Assembly: GCA_028551475.1 (NCBI GenBank)
Contig: CM052356.1
Location: 27,679,884 to 27,743,883, forward strand
Source of the DNA: Casuarina equisetifolia
Lineage: Eukaryota > Streptophyta > Magnoliopsida > Fagales > Casuarinaceae
Direction: 5' to 3'
DNA: 64,000 bases
Part shown: piece by piece, positions 34,532 through 45,740 of the stretch
Numbering within the stretch: the stretch's first letter is position 1
Layout: the number at the start of each line of letters is the position of its first letter
Program-made: the position numbers and the translations under genes
Notes under the pieces: generated by a model
Seen by the model: only the letters and a program-made list of their open reading frames with translations
Database searches by the model: none
What the model was told of the DNA's origin: nothing

Positions 34532-37333
34532 ATGGGGAGGTGTGCTGGACTCGACGACATTCCGGAGTTTTTCAAAGTTTTTATTCCCTCTACGAGCTCG
34601 CGCCAACTAGTACTCTCTTTCTCTCTAAAGCTTACTGCTTTTTTTAATGTTTGTTAAGTAATAGGCTTTTATATTCAGTGAGATCGGTATCTGGCTTTCA
34701 TAGATTCATAAAGTTCTCTTTTTTTTCTTTGTCACAACCAAAGTTGAACAAAATGTTCAGTTCTCGTCCTTTTCTTTTCCCATACGTTATTCTACAAGAA
34801 AATTATGTAGAAACTAGTAAAGGTTGTAAAAAATCGCTTAAGATGCATGACTGTCAGCAGCATGAGTTCATTTTTTATGATTTAAATGATGCTGAATTTT
34901 CCACTATTACCTGCTATGGAATATGTTGATACACTCTTTCTCATGGCTCCTCCTTATTGCTGATATGTGTCTACTTTACATGCCAAAGTATTGCAAATTG
35001 AAAAAAATATAAGAGAACAACAGTATTTGAAGAATTGTGGATAAAGATGTTCTTGGTGTGAAGTATATCAAAGAATAGATTGGTAGAACCTAAACAAGTT
35101 CTTGGTCTTATTCTTTTCTAGAGTTTTGGTAAGCCATAGATTCTTTTTAGATAATACAACGGTTTTTTCTAGAATACCCTTCCAGAGTAGCTTATGTTTG
35201 TTATAAAACTACAAGAAACTACAATAAAACACCTCCTTGTTGCTGATATGTGTCTACTTTATATGCCAAAGTATTGTAAATTGAGAAAAAAAAATAAGAG
35301 AACAACATGTAGTATTTGAAGAATTGTGGATTTTGGAGCATATCAAAAAATAGATTGGTAGAACCTAAACAGGTTCTTGGTCTTGCCTTATTCTTTTTTA
35401 AAGTGTTGGCAAGCCATGGATTCTTTTTAGATAATAAAAAGGTTTTTTTTTTCTTTCTAGAATACCCTTCTAGAGTAGCTTATGTTTGTTATAAAACTAC
35501 AACCGCATTCAAAGGAAAATTCGAGTGAGTTTTATGATCTATTTTGAAGTTTATACCAAATGAGTATGAGTTTACTATTTGATGTTTTTGAATCTTTTTA
35601 GCTTCCTTGATATTTGGTTGAAAACTCAATCTGTTTGATATTACAGTTCATACCAGAAGCTTTTATCATGGATCTCGAAGGAGTCATGCCAAAGAAGACT
35701 ACTCTTTTTGATCATTCTAAGAAGCATTGGCATGTCGAGCTTGAACAAATTGATGAGTGCTTGTTTTTTAAAAATGGTTGGCAAGGATTTGTTAGAGATC
35801 ACTCTTTGGAATTTGGAAACTTTCTGATTTTCAGATACCACAAAAATTCAAGTTTTGAAGTAAAAATATTTGATAAAGATAGTTGTAAAAGGGAAGCAGA
35901 TGTGGATAAGACTATTTCACTTGGTCCAGATTTCAAAGCAAAGAAAGCTTGTTACAAACCAACTTATCTTGACAAACAAAAGCTTTCTAGAAAAGGTTTG
36001 AAGAAAAATGAAGAGATTGACTGTGAGTTGTATTCAATACCTATTGTTTACAATTAGTTGCCTTTCTTACATTCTTCATTTAGTATAATATGAATAGTTA
36101 TTAGAGATTTAGAAAGTTGCATACTTGCAGGCTCATCTCAAGCTGGTCAGTGTGAATCACAAAATCCTGAAGAAAACAAGATGTCAGAGAACTTTCACTT
36201 TGTGGCACCAAAAAATCCATATTTTGTATTAACTGTTAAAAGCTATTCAAAGTATTTCGTGGTAAGCTTTTGGTCTTATATATATATATTATACATTATT
36301 GATTAGTTGGTTGGGTAAATTAGGACTTTTGCTTTATAGAGAAAGGAAAGTAAGGAATGTTCCTTAAATTTTTAATGATATATTTTGGAATGGATGATAA
36401 ATGAGTAACTACATGTAGATTGACACCTAGGAGATGTATTTATGCTTTTGCTCTACCATTTAGGTATATTATTTGGATATTCAAATGGTCTAAGAAGATC
36501 ATGGAGATTTTTTTTGTTAGATATTATATTGTCTATAATGTTAGTTGGGTAAATTAGGACTTTTGCTTTATAGAGAAAGTAAGGAATGTTAGATTTTTAA
36601 TGATTAATTTTAAAAGTGATGATAGATGATTGACTACATGCAAAGTGGCACCTAGCAGTTGTATTTATGCTCTTGCTATACCTTTTAGGTATATTATTTG
36701 GATATTCAAATAGTCTAAGAAGATCATGGAGATTTTGGTTATTAGATATTATATTGTCTATAATGTTCACTTCTTTTCTATTATGTGACACCAATTGGTA
36801 ATTATATGTTGACTTTGTCATGGCTAGCAAACATTTTGTCAATGCTAGAATGAAAAGGTTTTTTACATATTATTTTTTGGTTGTAGTGTCTTCCTGAATC
36901 AGTTTTACGTGCATTCAACATCAAAATGATGCCAAACGTGATCATTTATAATCAAAATGGAAATATGTGGCCAGTGAAAGTTAATATCTACAAGAATGCT
37001 AAGGTCTATTTCGGAGGTGGGTGGCTTGTTTTCATCAAGGAGAATAACGTAGAAGTAGGAGACCAATGTTTGTTTGAGTTTATGATTGGAGAAGAAAGTA
37101 TATGCAATGAAGTGCATGTGCAAATTCTCCATGGCAATGCAAGAGTAGAGAATCCTTCTAAGCAACAATTGTCACGTACAAAGAAGCAACCTCCGTCATT
37201 CCATGATGCAACCAGGTTTAGACGTTCCCCTAGACAACAAGAGGCTCGGATACATGGCCAAACCAGCAGTACAAAGCCAAGTCCAAGCAAGCAATCCAAG
37301 GCCAAGAACAAAGGAAAGATGAGCAGCACTTGA
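34532..37333 (+). CDS. VRN1-like transcription factor with two B3 domains
   Basis: A REM-family B3 DNA-binding protein of 343 residues, near the length of Arabidopsis VRN1. VRN1 binds DNA and helps hold vernalization silencing, but the role of this gene is unknown. The exons join in phase: 34532-34609, 35647-36022, 36131-36261, 36887-37333. B3 domain 1 spans residues about 10-100 (IPEFFKVFIPS ... WQGFVRDHSLEFGNFLIFRY). A basic linker contains KQKLSRKGLKKNEE. B3 domain 2 spans about 190-290 (YFVLTVKSYSKYFVCLPESV ... GGGWLVFIKENNVEVGDQCLFEF). The tail is Lys/Ser/Gln-rich (KPSPSKQSKAKNKGKMSST). The donor after exon 1 (CTA|GTACTC) is weak; the other junctions are good. A direct reading frame through exon 2 without splicing would stop after one B3 domain. 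Confidence 0.82.
34940..35520. repeat. Tandem duplication in B3 intron 1
   Basis: 34950-35215 and 35230-35505 are two copies of a unit of about 280 bp (TTGCTGATATGTGTCTACTT ... AGTAGCTTATGTTTGTTATA) with scattered changes. It is non-coding. Confidence 0.88.
36290..36770. repeat. Tandem duplication in B3 intron 3
   Basis: 36305-36540 and 36541-36770 are two copies of about 235 bp (TTAGTTGGGTAAATTAGGAC ... ATTATATTGTCTATAATGTT). A short AT run at 36280 precedes them. Confidence 0.88.
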
Positions 37334-37574
37334 AGATGTTATATGGAGCTAATTATGCATTATGTGTATATGACATTAGCCTTAGTAATTATCATAGATA
37401 GCAATGTGTGCGGTTCATTATAGGACCACAAGTGTATTGTGGTGTGCAGTCCATTAATATGACCATATGATATGTAATTAAGTAGGAAGTTTGAACCATA
37501 ATCGCTATGGACGGTTATTATGGCGGCTACTATAGGCAGTTTGAACTCAAAACGAGGGAGATGAGAGAAATACC
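37334..37574 (+). other. B3-gene 3' UTR
   Basis: Downstream of the B3 stop codon. Collinear with 26525-26745 next to the decayed B3 copy, so it belongs to the duplicated unit. Confidence 0.6.
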
Positions 37575-37725
37575 AAAACTCAATACTTTGTTCTAACGAT
37601 GACTGTTGGCTGTGAAGAAAACACAAAAGAATGGGCGATGAGTTCATGAAGGGAAAAATAAATACCCTATGGACTCGTTTGGGTGAACGTTGAATGTTCT
37701 CTCCCTAGGCGGCTGCCAACAACCA
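37575..37725 (-). pseudogene. Partial copy of PTH exon 1 and promoter
   Basis: Matches 20078-20278, in the same orientation, with a deletion of about 50 bases: ACTGTTGGC(T/C)GTGAAGAAAACACAAA, then GTTTGGGTGAACGTTGAATG and AGGCGGCTG. It covers only the extreme 5' end of PTH and upstream DNA. No PTH catalytic sequence follows, so it is a fragment, possibly a displaced promoter. Confidence 0.8.
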
Positions 37726-38319
37726 AATGTGCTTGTGGAGTTGAAATATGGCACAAAAGATTTCCTTCCCTGCGTTTTTCGTGGATAATCATTCAAATTT
37801 ATCGTCACTTTCTTTCGCAGATATGTATTTTTCTTGGGTACTAAGCTCATTCATTTGTTAAAAAGAAAATTGTCAACGGAGAAAGAAAATTTGATTGAAT
37901 TAACTGTCAAAATTTCAGTTTTAATCAAATCAAAAGCATCATCTTTTTCATGTGAGGATTAAAAATGGTTTCTTTCTTGAAGCAAATAGACACAAGAAGT
38001 AAACACTCGGGATACTGCGGTTTCTGTTTCTTCAAAGACAACATCCTCTTTGACCAAAAGCCAATTTGACCGAGTGTGTTTGAAGACTTGACCAGCTTGC
38101 TGCCACTGCTTTTGCTTTTGTTTCTACTAAAGAAAATCGCAGTTTGGCGGAATTAGTCAGCGGCACTGGTGAAAGTAAATGGTTAAACAGAACAAGCACA
38201 GAGAAGGTACAACGTAAAGAATTGGGGCTTTTTGTTATTGATCTTTCTTACAATTACCAAAGAATGGGTTTATGTATATCAAATTACAATGCCCAGCGGC
38301 ATGTTCTATTCAGATATAA
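37726..38319. other. Right copy of the B3-to-CASP junction DNA
   Basis: 38040-38125 matches 26955-27060. No gene is visible; 38144-38356 is open by chance only. Confidence 0.55.
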
Positions 38320-40160
38320 GAAAAACCAACCTAGAATAAGTATCAACGGAGACTAAAGCGCAGGGGAAAGGTTCGAACTTCTGTCTCTAGAAACTGAAGA
38401 TGTTGACGAATCATAAAAACCCACCCCAAACACCAAACTGAGCAAGGCATTTGACTGATGGTTACCCAAGATGGCTCAGAGCAGACATGCGGTAAAGACA
38501 GGTGAATTCCAGGATATGCGACTCAGTGATGAACAAATATTGCCAAAGTTTGCGCATAGCTGCAAGAATAGAGAGAAAGATCAAAAAAGAAAAAGAAAGA
38601 TCATACTTGTTGCCAAGAAGAAAACCGCCACTGCTAAGTGTGAGTCTATTCCTGAAAGCCAACTCCTTTTTACCTGTGGTTACTTCCCTGAAAACACAAG
38701 AAATTGAATTAGTAAATTACAAAAAAAGAATAATGTCCTTAACCACAAGATATGCTACCTACTGAAGAACAACAAATGGAAATGATGCAGTGAGGAAAGC
38801 AAGGGAAACTTATTTAGCAATTGTAGATTAATGCTCTCAGTAAATACCAACTCAATCTGTTGCCTACCAAACAAAGAGCAGGTGGTAGCTTCTGCTGCCA
38901 TTAAGCATGCTATTCTATAACTCTCTTTGGCCAGTATTTTACATTTGGCGAGTTTTTGGACAATGCTTCCTTCAAGAAAGCTTTCGGAAAATTTTACCCC
39001 ATATTTTCTGGCAAATAATTTTTCAAAGGTCAATACAAAGTACAGCCAAAGTTGGCAGAGAAAAAAAAAAGGAAGAGAGAAATAAGCAGGAAGGCACTGA
39101 GAATCAACAGAAGAGAGAGAAATAAGCAGGAAGGCACTGAGAATCAACAGAAGGTCTGTGTCTCTCCAATATAATTATTGAAACATTAAAATGGAAGAAA
39201 TGCAACCACTTGGTAGACCTGGAATTTTTTAGTCCCCAGTCAAAGAATCCACATACGAAAAATACTATGAAAATTTACAAAATCCATTGAAGGGACTGAA
39301 GGATAACCTTTTTCAATCATGCTGCAAAAGGATTTTTAATCATCCTCGTATAATTACTTGTTCTAAAACTCAACATCTAAGGTAAAACCACTTTCACGAT
39401 CCTCCGCTTGCTGAACATGTGAAGACAAGAAATATCATGAGCCCAGAACCAAAAGCAACAATGATCAGGAGAAGATGAAACAGGGTACAATTACACTGAA
39501 GCACCTTCCTTGATCCTCGAGAGATCGCTTTTTCACGAATGTAGTCTAGGACATAACGAATCTTTCCATAAAGTTTGACATTGTCAGCTTTTGTCTTCTC
39601 CAGCTCCACTGTAAGCATTCAAATCTTCTCCTTCAGCGGCCCTATTTCCTTAAACAATTGGACAAGCAAAGTCCAATGGTTCAACTCATATAATTACTAA
39701 CAGAAATATCAAATAAACATAGGAAACGAAAAGCAAATATTTTCAAACGACTAACTATTCTGTTTCCTTCAAGCGAGTCCTAAATCCTTCTCATTGACCA
39801 CAAATCGCCTTAAGCATTGAACTCAAATCTTGACATGAGAAAACATGTTTTTTGATCTGTAGTCTAAACCAAAAATCCTGGAAGTCCAGTCCACCTTTTC
39901 CTAAAAAGCCTCAAAGAAGAGTGTCCAAAACTTATAAGACACTTTTATAAGTACTCTTATTTTTAGTGTGGAATTGAGTATTTAATGCAAAAAAGACTGA
40001 TTTAAAAACTATAAATCCATCGGATGAGAAAAGCAGCATCTTGAAATCACTCTTATCCAGGGGAGTACTGGGGTAGATTGAATTACCATAGTAGCAGAGT
40101 AAAAGCAATATTATTTAAATTTTGTTGTAACATTTTAGGACTTCTAACCACCTTAAGAGG
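38320..40160 (-). pseudogene. CASP 3'-end fragment, second copy
   Basis: The longest broken copy, collinear with about 50160-52680 of CASP. It keeps a degenerate last exon (about 38330-38400), the membrane exon end TCLYRMSALSHLG (38462-38500), LTLSSGGFLLGNK (38610-38660), VELEKTKADNVKLYGKIRYV (about 39540-39610) and remnants of the following exons to about 39880. Stop codons, a missing stretch in the membrane exon and lost splice sites show that it cannot give a CASP protein. Confidence 0.9.
39062..39152. repeat. Short direct repeat
   Basis: AGAGAGAAATAAGCAGGAAGGCACTGAGAATCAACAGAAG, 40 bases long, occurs twice in direct succession at about 39074 and 39114. Confidence 0.85.
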
Positions 40161-40727
40161 TGCATTGGAAGTCAGCCCATATAATGGCTCAATTCGGAAT
40201 TGGGATCGGGTCTCCATTAAACAAACCTGGCTAAAACACGTGTCTATCTGTAGGAGCTCCTCGCCAAATCATCGCGCGCTGATCTTCACCAATCCAGCAT
40301 TCCAAGTCATGCTCCCTGATGCTGGAACAGAATCACCGTTTTGATTTTTATTTCCTTGTACAGAATATTATTAATTATATACATTGCGTGTATGAACATG
40401 TGGGTGACCAAAAGCTACCTTTTCCAATTCAACCGCCCTTCTCCGTGTGTGAGGAAAAAAACTAAAATCCATGGCACGTAATACTAAAATATTAATTAAA
40501 CAATCATAGGTATGTGGCAACTCCGGTGACGGCAACAGGAGACACCGTCGCAAAACCTAACCTGGGTTGAGATTTAAAATATGAATTAGGTACCCCCTTC
40601 TATCTGGTTCTGGTTGCCGTTCCTTTGTGTCAATGGCGCCTATATAACAGAAAGTAGGAAAGCAGAAAAAGCAGGACAGCAGAGAAAGTAGCCTTCTTAG
40701 AATCCTCAGTTTTAGCTGTCAAGAAAA
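40161..40727 (+). promoter_or_regulatory. Promoter of first membrane-protein gene
   Basis: A TATA box, CTATATAACA, lies at 40650-40659, 70-78 bases before the ATG. A perfect CACGTG G-box is at about 40238, and a pyrimidine-rich stretch follows. The region carries no other gene. Confidence 0.6.
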
Positions 40728-41207
40728 ATGAGTATTGCCAATAGTTTCCAAGCCTCTTTTCTTACAATTTTTTCACGGCTGGCCCAATTTTGTCACAAAT
40801 GTTACCACCAAGAATGGCTGCCTCGTCTGGACCTAGAAGCCGCAGAACAAGTGCTACGTTTGCAAGTGGGTGAAGATTCAACAGATTGGGGCACGATGAT
40901 GGTGTCCTTTTGCTTGGCAGTGCCCGGAGTAATAACTCAGGCGTCCCTCCGATCTCATTTGGAGCTCCTTCCAATCTTCCTCTTCCTCTACGTCCTCATC
41001 GTTTTATGCTTTGCTGTTTTCTTTGTTAGTAGATTCATGCACTCCAGTTTTTTGGTAACAAAGCTCGTGCTCCACTGGCTTGCTGTTTTCTTCAGAGTGA
41101 CAGCTTTTTTCGCAGCTATAACAATTCCCTTCCCTCTGGGACTCAAACTTTGCGCTTGGATGGTCTATTTTATTTCGGTGCTTGTGGTTTTAACGTCGCA
41201 CTTCTAA
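40728..41207 (+). CDS. Unnamed four-helix membrane protein, copy 1
   Basis: A 159-residue protein encoded in one exon. I do not recognise a named family. The N-terminal 55 residues are soluble and rich in Leu and Glu (LDLEAAEQVLRLQV). Four hydrophobic segments follow at about 56-70, 82-101, 118-135 and 138-156. The signature DWGTMMVSFCLAV precedes segment 1, and SRFMHSSFLV links segments 2 and 3. It is real because a second gene 6.9 kb away (47631-48071) encodes a clear paralogue, with most conservation in the membrane half and changes concentrated in the N-terminus. TATA box and start context are good; the next in-frame Met is in the TMM motif. It is transcribed toward CASP, which lies on the other strand. 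Confidence 0.72.
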   Translation: MSIANSFQASFLTIFSRLAQFCHKCYHQEWLPRLDLEAAEQVLRLQVGEDSTDWGTMMVSFCLAVPGVITQASLRSHLELLPIFLFLYVLIVLCFAVFFVSRFMHSSFLVTKLVLHWLAVFFRVTAFFAAITIPFPLGLKLCAWMVYFISVLVVLTSHF

Positions 41208-41240
41208 GCAGTAGAAGTGCCTCCGCGGCTGTCGTTCACA

Positions 41241-41678
41241 GTGAAGCTCTGGAGGCAAAAGGAAAAAGAGATCGTTAGACACTGCTCTCTGTTTTTTCTC
41301 TCTCTGTCTTTTATGTCTCTGTTTTTGTTTTCTTCTTCATTTGAAGATGTAGTCCTTTGTCTTGTATCTCCTCTGTTCCCTTACTGTAGTGAAGCTCTGG
41401 AGGCAAAAGGGAAAAGAGATCTTTAGACACTGCTCTCTGGTTTTTCCCTCTGTCTTTTATGTCTCTGTTTTTGTTTTCTTCTTCATTTGAAGATGTAGTC
41501 CTTTGTCTTGTATCTCCTCCGTTCCCTTACTGTAGTGAAGCTCTGGAGGCAAAAGGGAAAAGAGATCGTTAGACACTGCTCTCTGTTTTTTCCCTCTGTC
41601 TTTTATGTCTCTGTTTTTGTTTTCTTCTTCATTTGAAGATGTAGTCCTTTGTCTTGTATCTCCTCTTTTCCCTTGTAA
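41241..41678 (+). repeat. Triplicated 3' UTR module
   Basis: Three head-to-tail copies of about 147 bp start at 41241, 41389 and 41535. Each has GTGAAGCTCTGGAGGCAAAA, AGAGATCGTTAGACACTGCT, a CT-rich stretch, and TTCATTTGAAGATGTAGTCC. A single related module (AACGAAGCTCCCAAGGTGGA) follows the paralogue at 48147. Confidence 0.92.
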
Positions 41679-41689
41679 GCAAAAACTTG

Positions 41690-41870
41690 TTGGTTAGATG
41701 ATATTTTTCGGTAACAAAAACTTGTTGGTTAGATGATATTGAATCAGATGATCAATAGAACTTGTTGGTTAGATGATATTTTATTTTTCGGTAACAAAAA
41801 CTTGTTGGTTAGATGATATTGAATCAGATTGTCAATAGAACTTGTTGGTTTGATGATATTTTATTGACTT
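41690..41870. repeat. AACTTGTTGGTTAGATGATATT minisatellite
   Basis: The phrase TTGTTGGTTAGATGATATT recurs five to six times, embedded in a higher-order unit of about 115 bp containing TTTTTCGGTAACAAAA and GAATCAGAT. Single copies of the phrase occur at about 46240, 46978 and 49068. Confidence 0.88.
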
Positions 41871-43139
41871 TTGTGGAAACAAGAAAGCAAAAACTTAATT
41901 ATTTATTTGGTCATAATACCTAATTATGTTTGAAGGTGGATACAATCTTTGAATGAAGCAATCAAGTTCTCAATCATAAATAAGTTAAATACTACGAAGA
42001 AACAAAATTAAAATATTCTATAATTGTTTTCAATATGTAAATCATTGCTTTGATTAATTATAACAACATATGCTTTTTCTTAACACAATTTTTCCAACAT
42101 ATTTAAAAGTGACAAACTCTTTTTCTTTTCTTTTTTCCTTTTTAAAGAGTGGGAAGAGTGTTCTCATACAAAGCTTTCAAAAATATGACTAAATTGATTT
42201 TAAATTTTTTCATTTTTTTGGTACTCAGTATAGTTTCTTTATGGGTTTTAAAGTACTTTTAAGTCTTTAAGTTGGTCATATTATTAGTACCTTAGAATCT
42301 CACCCCTTGCTTAGTTTTATATTATTTCCTTTCCTTTTTATGTTAGTGCAGAATTTTTTATATGATGACTTATCTTGTTGGTGATCAATCTTATTTTTAA
42401 AGAACATCAAAGAATTTTTAACTTTTCGTCCTCAGGACTTACAATTATTGTACATATATGTCATAACTATATTTTGGCATAACTAGTTACTATATCATTT
42501 TTTTTATATGAGCTAAATGGAATAGTACTTTAATAAAAAAGAATAAATTATTAAGTTGATGCATTTAATCGAGAATTATATTAAATTGACTAATAAGATG
42601 TGAACAATTACTTTTGTAGTCCATATTTAAATGAGGTTTTGGATTCAAACCAAGTGGTATGATTGCAATCTTTTTGACATTGGGTGTCCACTTCTTATGT
42701 AGCGGCTTTGTGAGAAGTAACTTTTTTCAGATCAATGTGATTCATGCGTGACTTGTAGGTAGTCACCCCGCTATCCCACTACAAATATGTAGGTGAGATC
42801 AATATAAACTTGGGTTTCGGGAATACAATTGGGTATGTTTATAATTTGAGGGGAAACGGAACAATATATTTGGTTTTAACTAGCATTAAGCATTTGAATA
42901 ATACTCAACCTAGCATTCGTAAATTTTTTGAATTGCATATTTTTTTGTTCTTACCCTTTAGTTGTGTTGATACATTGCTAAATGATAAACTCAATTTCAA
43001 GATAAGTGAAATGCGATTTACAATATTTTTTGCACTATCAAATTGGTAATAGCAAACACAAAATAACATTCCATTTTCTTGTCATATACACTAAATATAG
43101 GCATCCCTTTTTAAAATGTTAGCAGTATATTCTCTTTGC
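41871..43139. other. AT-rich flank of membrane-protein unit 1
   Basis: Collinear in patches with 49070-50160 beside the intact CASP gene (TTAAAGTACTTTTAAGTCTT; GCATTCGTAAATTTTT; ATCCCTTTTTAAAATGT). It is duplicated intergenic DNA without a gene; the 79-codon frame at 42810 is not conserved in the other copy. Confidence 0.65.
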
Positions 43140-43510
43140 ATTTAAGCAAAATTTACTGAGAATGAATATTGGTGGAGATTAAAGAGCACGTGGAAGGTTC
43201 AATTTTTTTTCTCCAACGAGGTAAAACATGAAACAGGTTAAGGCATTTGATTGATAGTTACCTGAGATAGCTCAGAGCAGCCGGGCGGCAAAGACAAGTG
43301 AACACCGAGAGATGCAACCCAATGGTGTAGAAAAAGATGGAAGATGGTGCTTTTCATGAGCCAATAAAAATGGTGTAGAAAAAGATGGAGTGTGCTGTGC
43401 TTTCCATGAAAAAAAATAAAAATAAAAAAAAGTGTAGAAAAAGACGGAATGTGCTATCGTCTTCATGAGCAAAGAAATGGTGTCCGTAAAAGGAAATATC
43501 TGCAACAATA
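43140..43510 (-). pseudogene. CASP 3'-end fragment, third copy
   Basis: A short copy of the CASP 3' end. It has the last-exon remnant (about 43170-43225) and the membrane exon end (43258-43330), which still reads ISRCSLVFAARLL in a shifted frame. A purine-rich phrase with GTGTAGAAAAAGA(T/C)GGA is then repeated three times to 43450, suggesting slippage duplications. It ends before the next exon. Confidence 0.8.
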
Positions 43511-45740
43511 ATTTTTTATAAGTATTGTACGACTCGAGAAGAAGACATTCGAACCACTAAACGATTAACGCTTTTATCGTCCGCCTACTTCCGACTTAAA
43601 AAAAGAGAGAGAGAGAGAAGAAAAAAGAAAACCAGTAAAAGACAAAGAGTGATTAAAAAAATCATTTAAAAAAAAGTACAAGATAAACTTTGAAATGACA
43701 GTCAGAAACACATAAACAAGAATAATATTGATGAAAACTTTGAAAAATAAAAGAAAGAAAAATTTGAAATTCATGCTCACTTTTATTATTACTCATATGT
43801 CAATACATAAAAAATACTTCAAAGCTACATATCTATCTGTATATCAAATGGTAATGATTTTTACATGGATTGTGTGAAATCTAATTGGATCAACAGTACA
43901 AAAGCAAAGAACAAACAACGGAGAAAACATCATTAATGAAATGAAGTAATTTAACTAACGTCAGAGCCAACGGTCTCATTCCCCATCCCCAAACAATAGT
44001 TCGATTATTTCTTCATCCTTGATTAAAATAATTACAAGTGCCACCTCTCTTTATCATTGCCTGAATTGATTAAAATCATTAAGAGTTCCGCCTCTCTTTG
44101 TCATCGCCTGCCTGAAGTAAAATAATATTAAATTTTGAGAATTACCTGGTCGTTTCCAACGCCTACTCCGGAATGCCAACCTCCAAACGGCGAAGCTGAC
44201 GTCGAGCCAACGGGCTCCCACGCGTCTCTGGATCATGCCAAAGTTGGATGTTATTGTACCTCATGCATATCGACTGGGTTAAGCATCTACATCGATAGTA
44301 CGTCATTAGCCCGATCCATTGTATGAATTTCCCATAATAAAGAACTTGCAAAATGAATCTGTTTATCTTAAAGAGATTCGTTGTTCCTGACCCTGCTTCA
44401 CCTTAGTTGTTATTTGAACAAGTAAAAGTTATGTCTTGGTCCTAGCATTTTTCTTCTACATGTCCATGGAGTTTTAAAAAATCCAAATATTTTAGAGTTA
44501 GATAAAGAGGTAGGAATTTATAGAATGAACTGCACTCCTTCATATGCGTCAGGAGTCCATTGATGAGAGTTTGAACCCAATTCCAATTCCGATAGTGATG
44601 AACATAAGCGCAATTGAAATTCTTGGAATTATTCACTGTAGCTCATGGGTGAAAGAGTCATGTGAATGTTTTTCCTTAAAACTTTCTCTCACATCTAGTT
44701 GCATCCGGTCTTCGTTAGTGGATTTTCAAATTTGGAGAACCTGAATGAAACGGCTTAAGTCAATATTAGTTAGAACATTTTGGTTTTGTGGATGTTTTAT
44801 AGACCCTTTTTAAGTGAAGAACTTGCCAATGGCATCGAATGTTGTAGCCACTTCATTTTTTTTTTTTTATGAGGTGTCTCTCTCATTCACAAAGGAAAGG
44901 ACAACGATCAAACCAAGAAAGAAAGAAGAGGTTGTCAATACATAATTAAAATAATTTCGTCCAGATGTTTGGTAAGCATGTTACAGTAAAGCTTTTACCA
45001 GTTTGTACGAATATTGTTGTTTATCCTTTTTAAAAAAAAATTCTCCAAACAATTGTGAGTAGGATTGCGTAGAAAAGTCACTAAAACAAGCGGGATTCTT
45101 ACTAGATATTAGTTGTAGGAAAAATGGCTTGGACTGCTCAAAGGGAAAAAAAAAAAATGGAAAAAAGGTTACTAACAAACTGGTTCATTCTACCAAGAAA
45201 CGCCAAACAAACAAAAAATTGTTTGAATCCAACGAAAGCAAAAACACATATGCCTGAGCTGAAAAATGTTGCATACAAGAATCAACACGCAAACAAAGAA
45301 AGAAATACAGAAGATGTTACGAGGTGAATGGTGAGGAGAAGAGAATCAATCTGAAGGAAAAGAGGCCAAAAGAAGGCAAAGAGAAAGAAAGCCAAGAAAA
45401 GAGATTGCTGGTTTTGAGAGAAAACTATTGGATTTTCCTCGTAGTCTTACATTCTATTAGCACACACATATATAAATATATATAAGAGGTGAATACATAT
45501 GGAAAATAATGGATATGCAATAATACAAAACATTATCATTTAACACCCTTTTTTTATTTTATGAGATGACAATCAGTATTTTTGTAGCACTTTTCTTTAA
45601 ATTAACAAATTATATATGTCAAATATGTTATACTTGCTTGATGTTATTATTGCGTGTGGCATAAGGCTTTTGTAAAAATATCTACTAGTTGCCTTCTCAT
45701 ATGGAAGTAGATATTCTTGATTATTCCTTCTAAATCTTTT
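43511..45740. other. AT-rich intergenic DNA
   Basis: No gene that I can support. A GC-richer island at 44150-44290 has open frames on both strands but no known motif; it may be a gene scrap. Short purine runs at 43600 and 45140 give spurious Lys/Arg-rich frames. An AT run is at about 45465-45485. Confidence 0.4.

Noticed and set aside
38144..38356. 70-codon plus-strand frame beside the second CASP fragment
   Set aside because: Lies in duplicated junction DNA and is not open in the left copy.
41241..41678. Regular spaced repeats considered as a CRISPR-like array
   Set aside because: Units are contiguous near-identical 147-bp modules without unique spacers, in a plant nuclear sequence.
44135..44351. 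GC-richer island with frames on both strands
   Set aside because: Frames of about 60 codons without motif; could be a gene scrap, but nothing supports a product.
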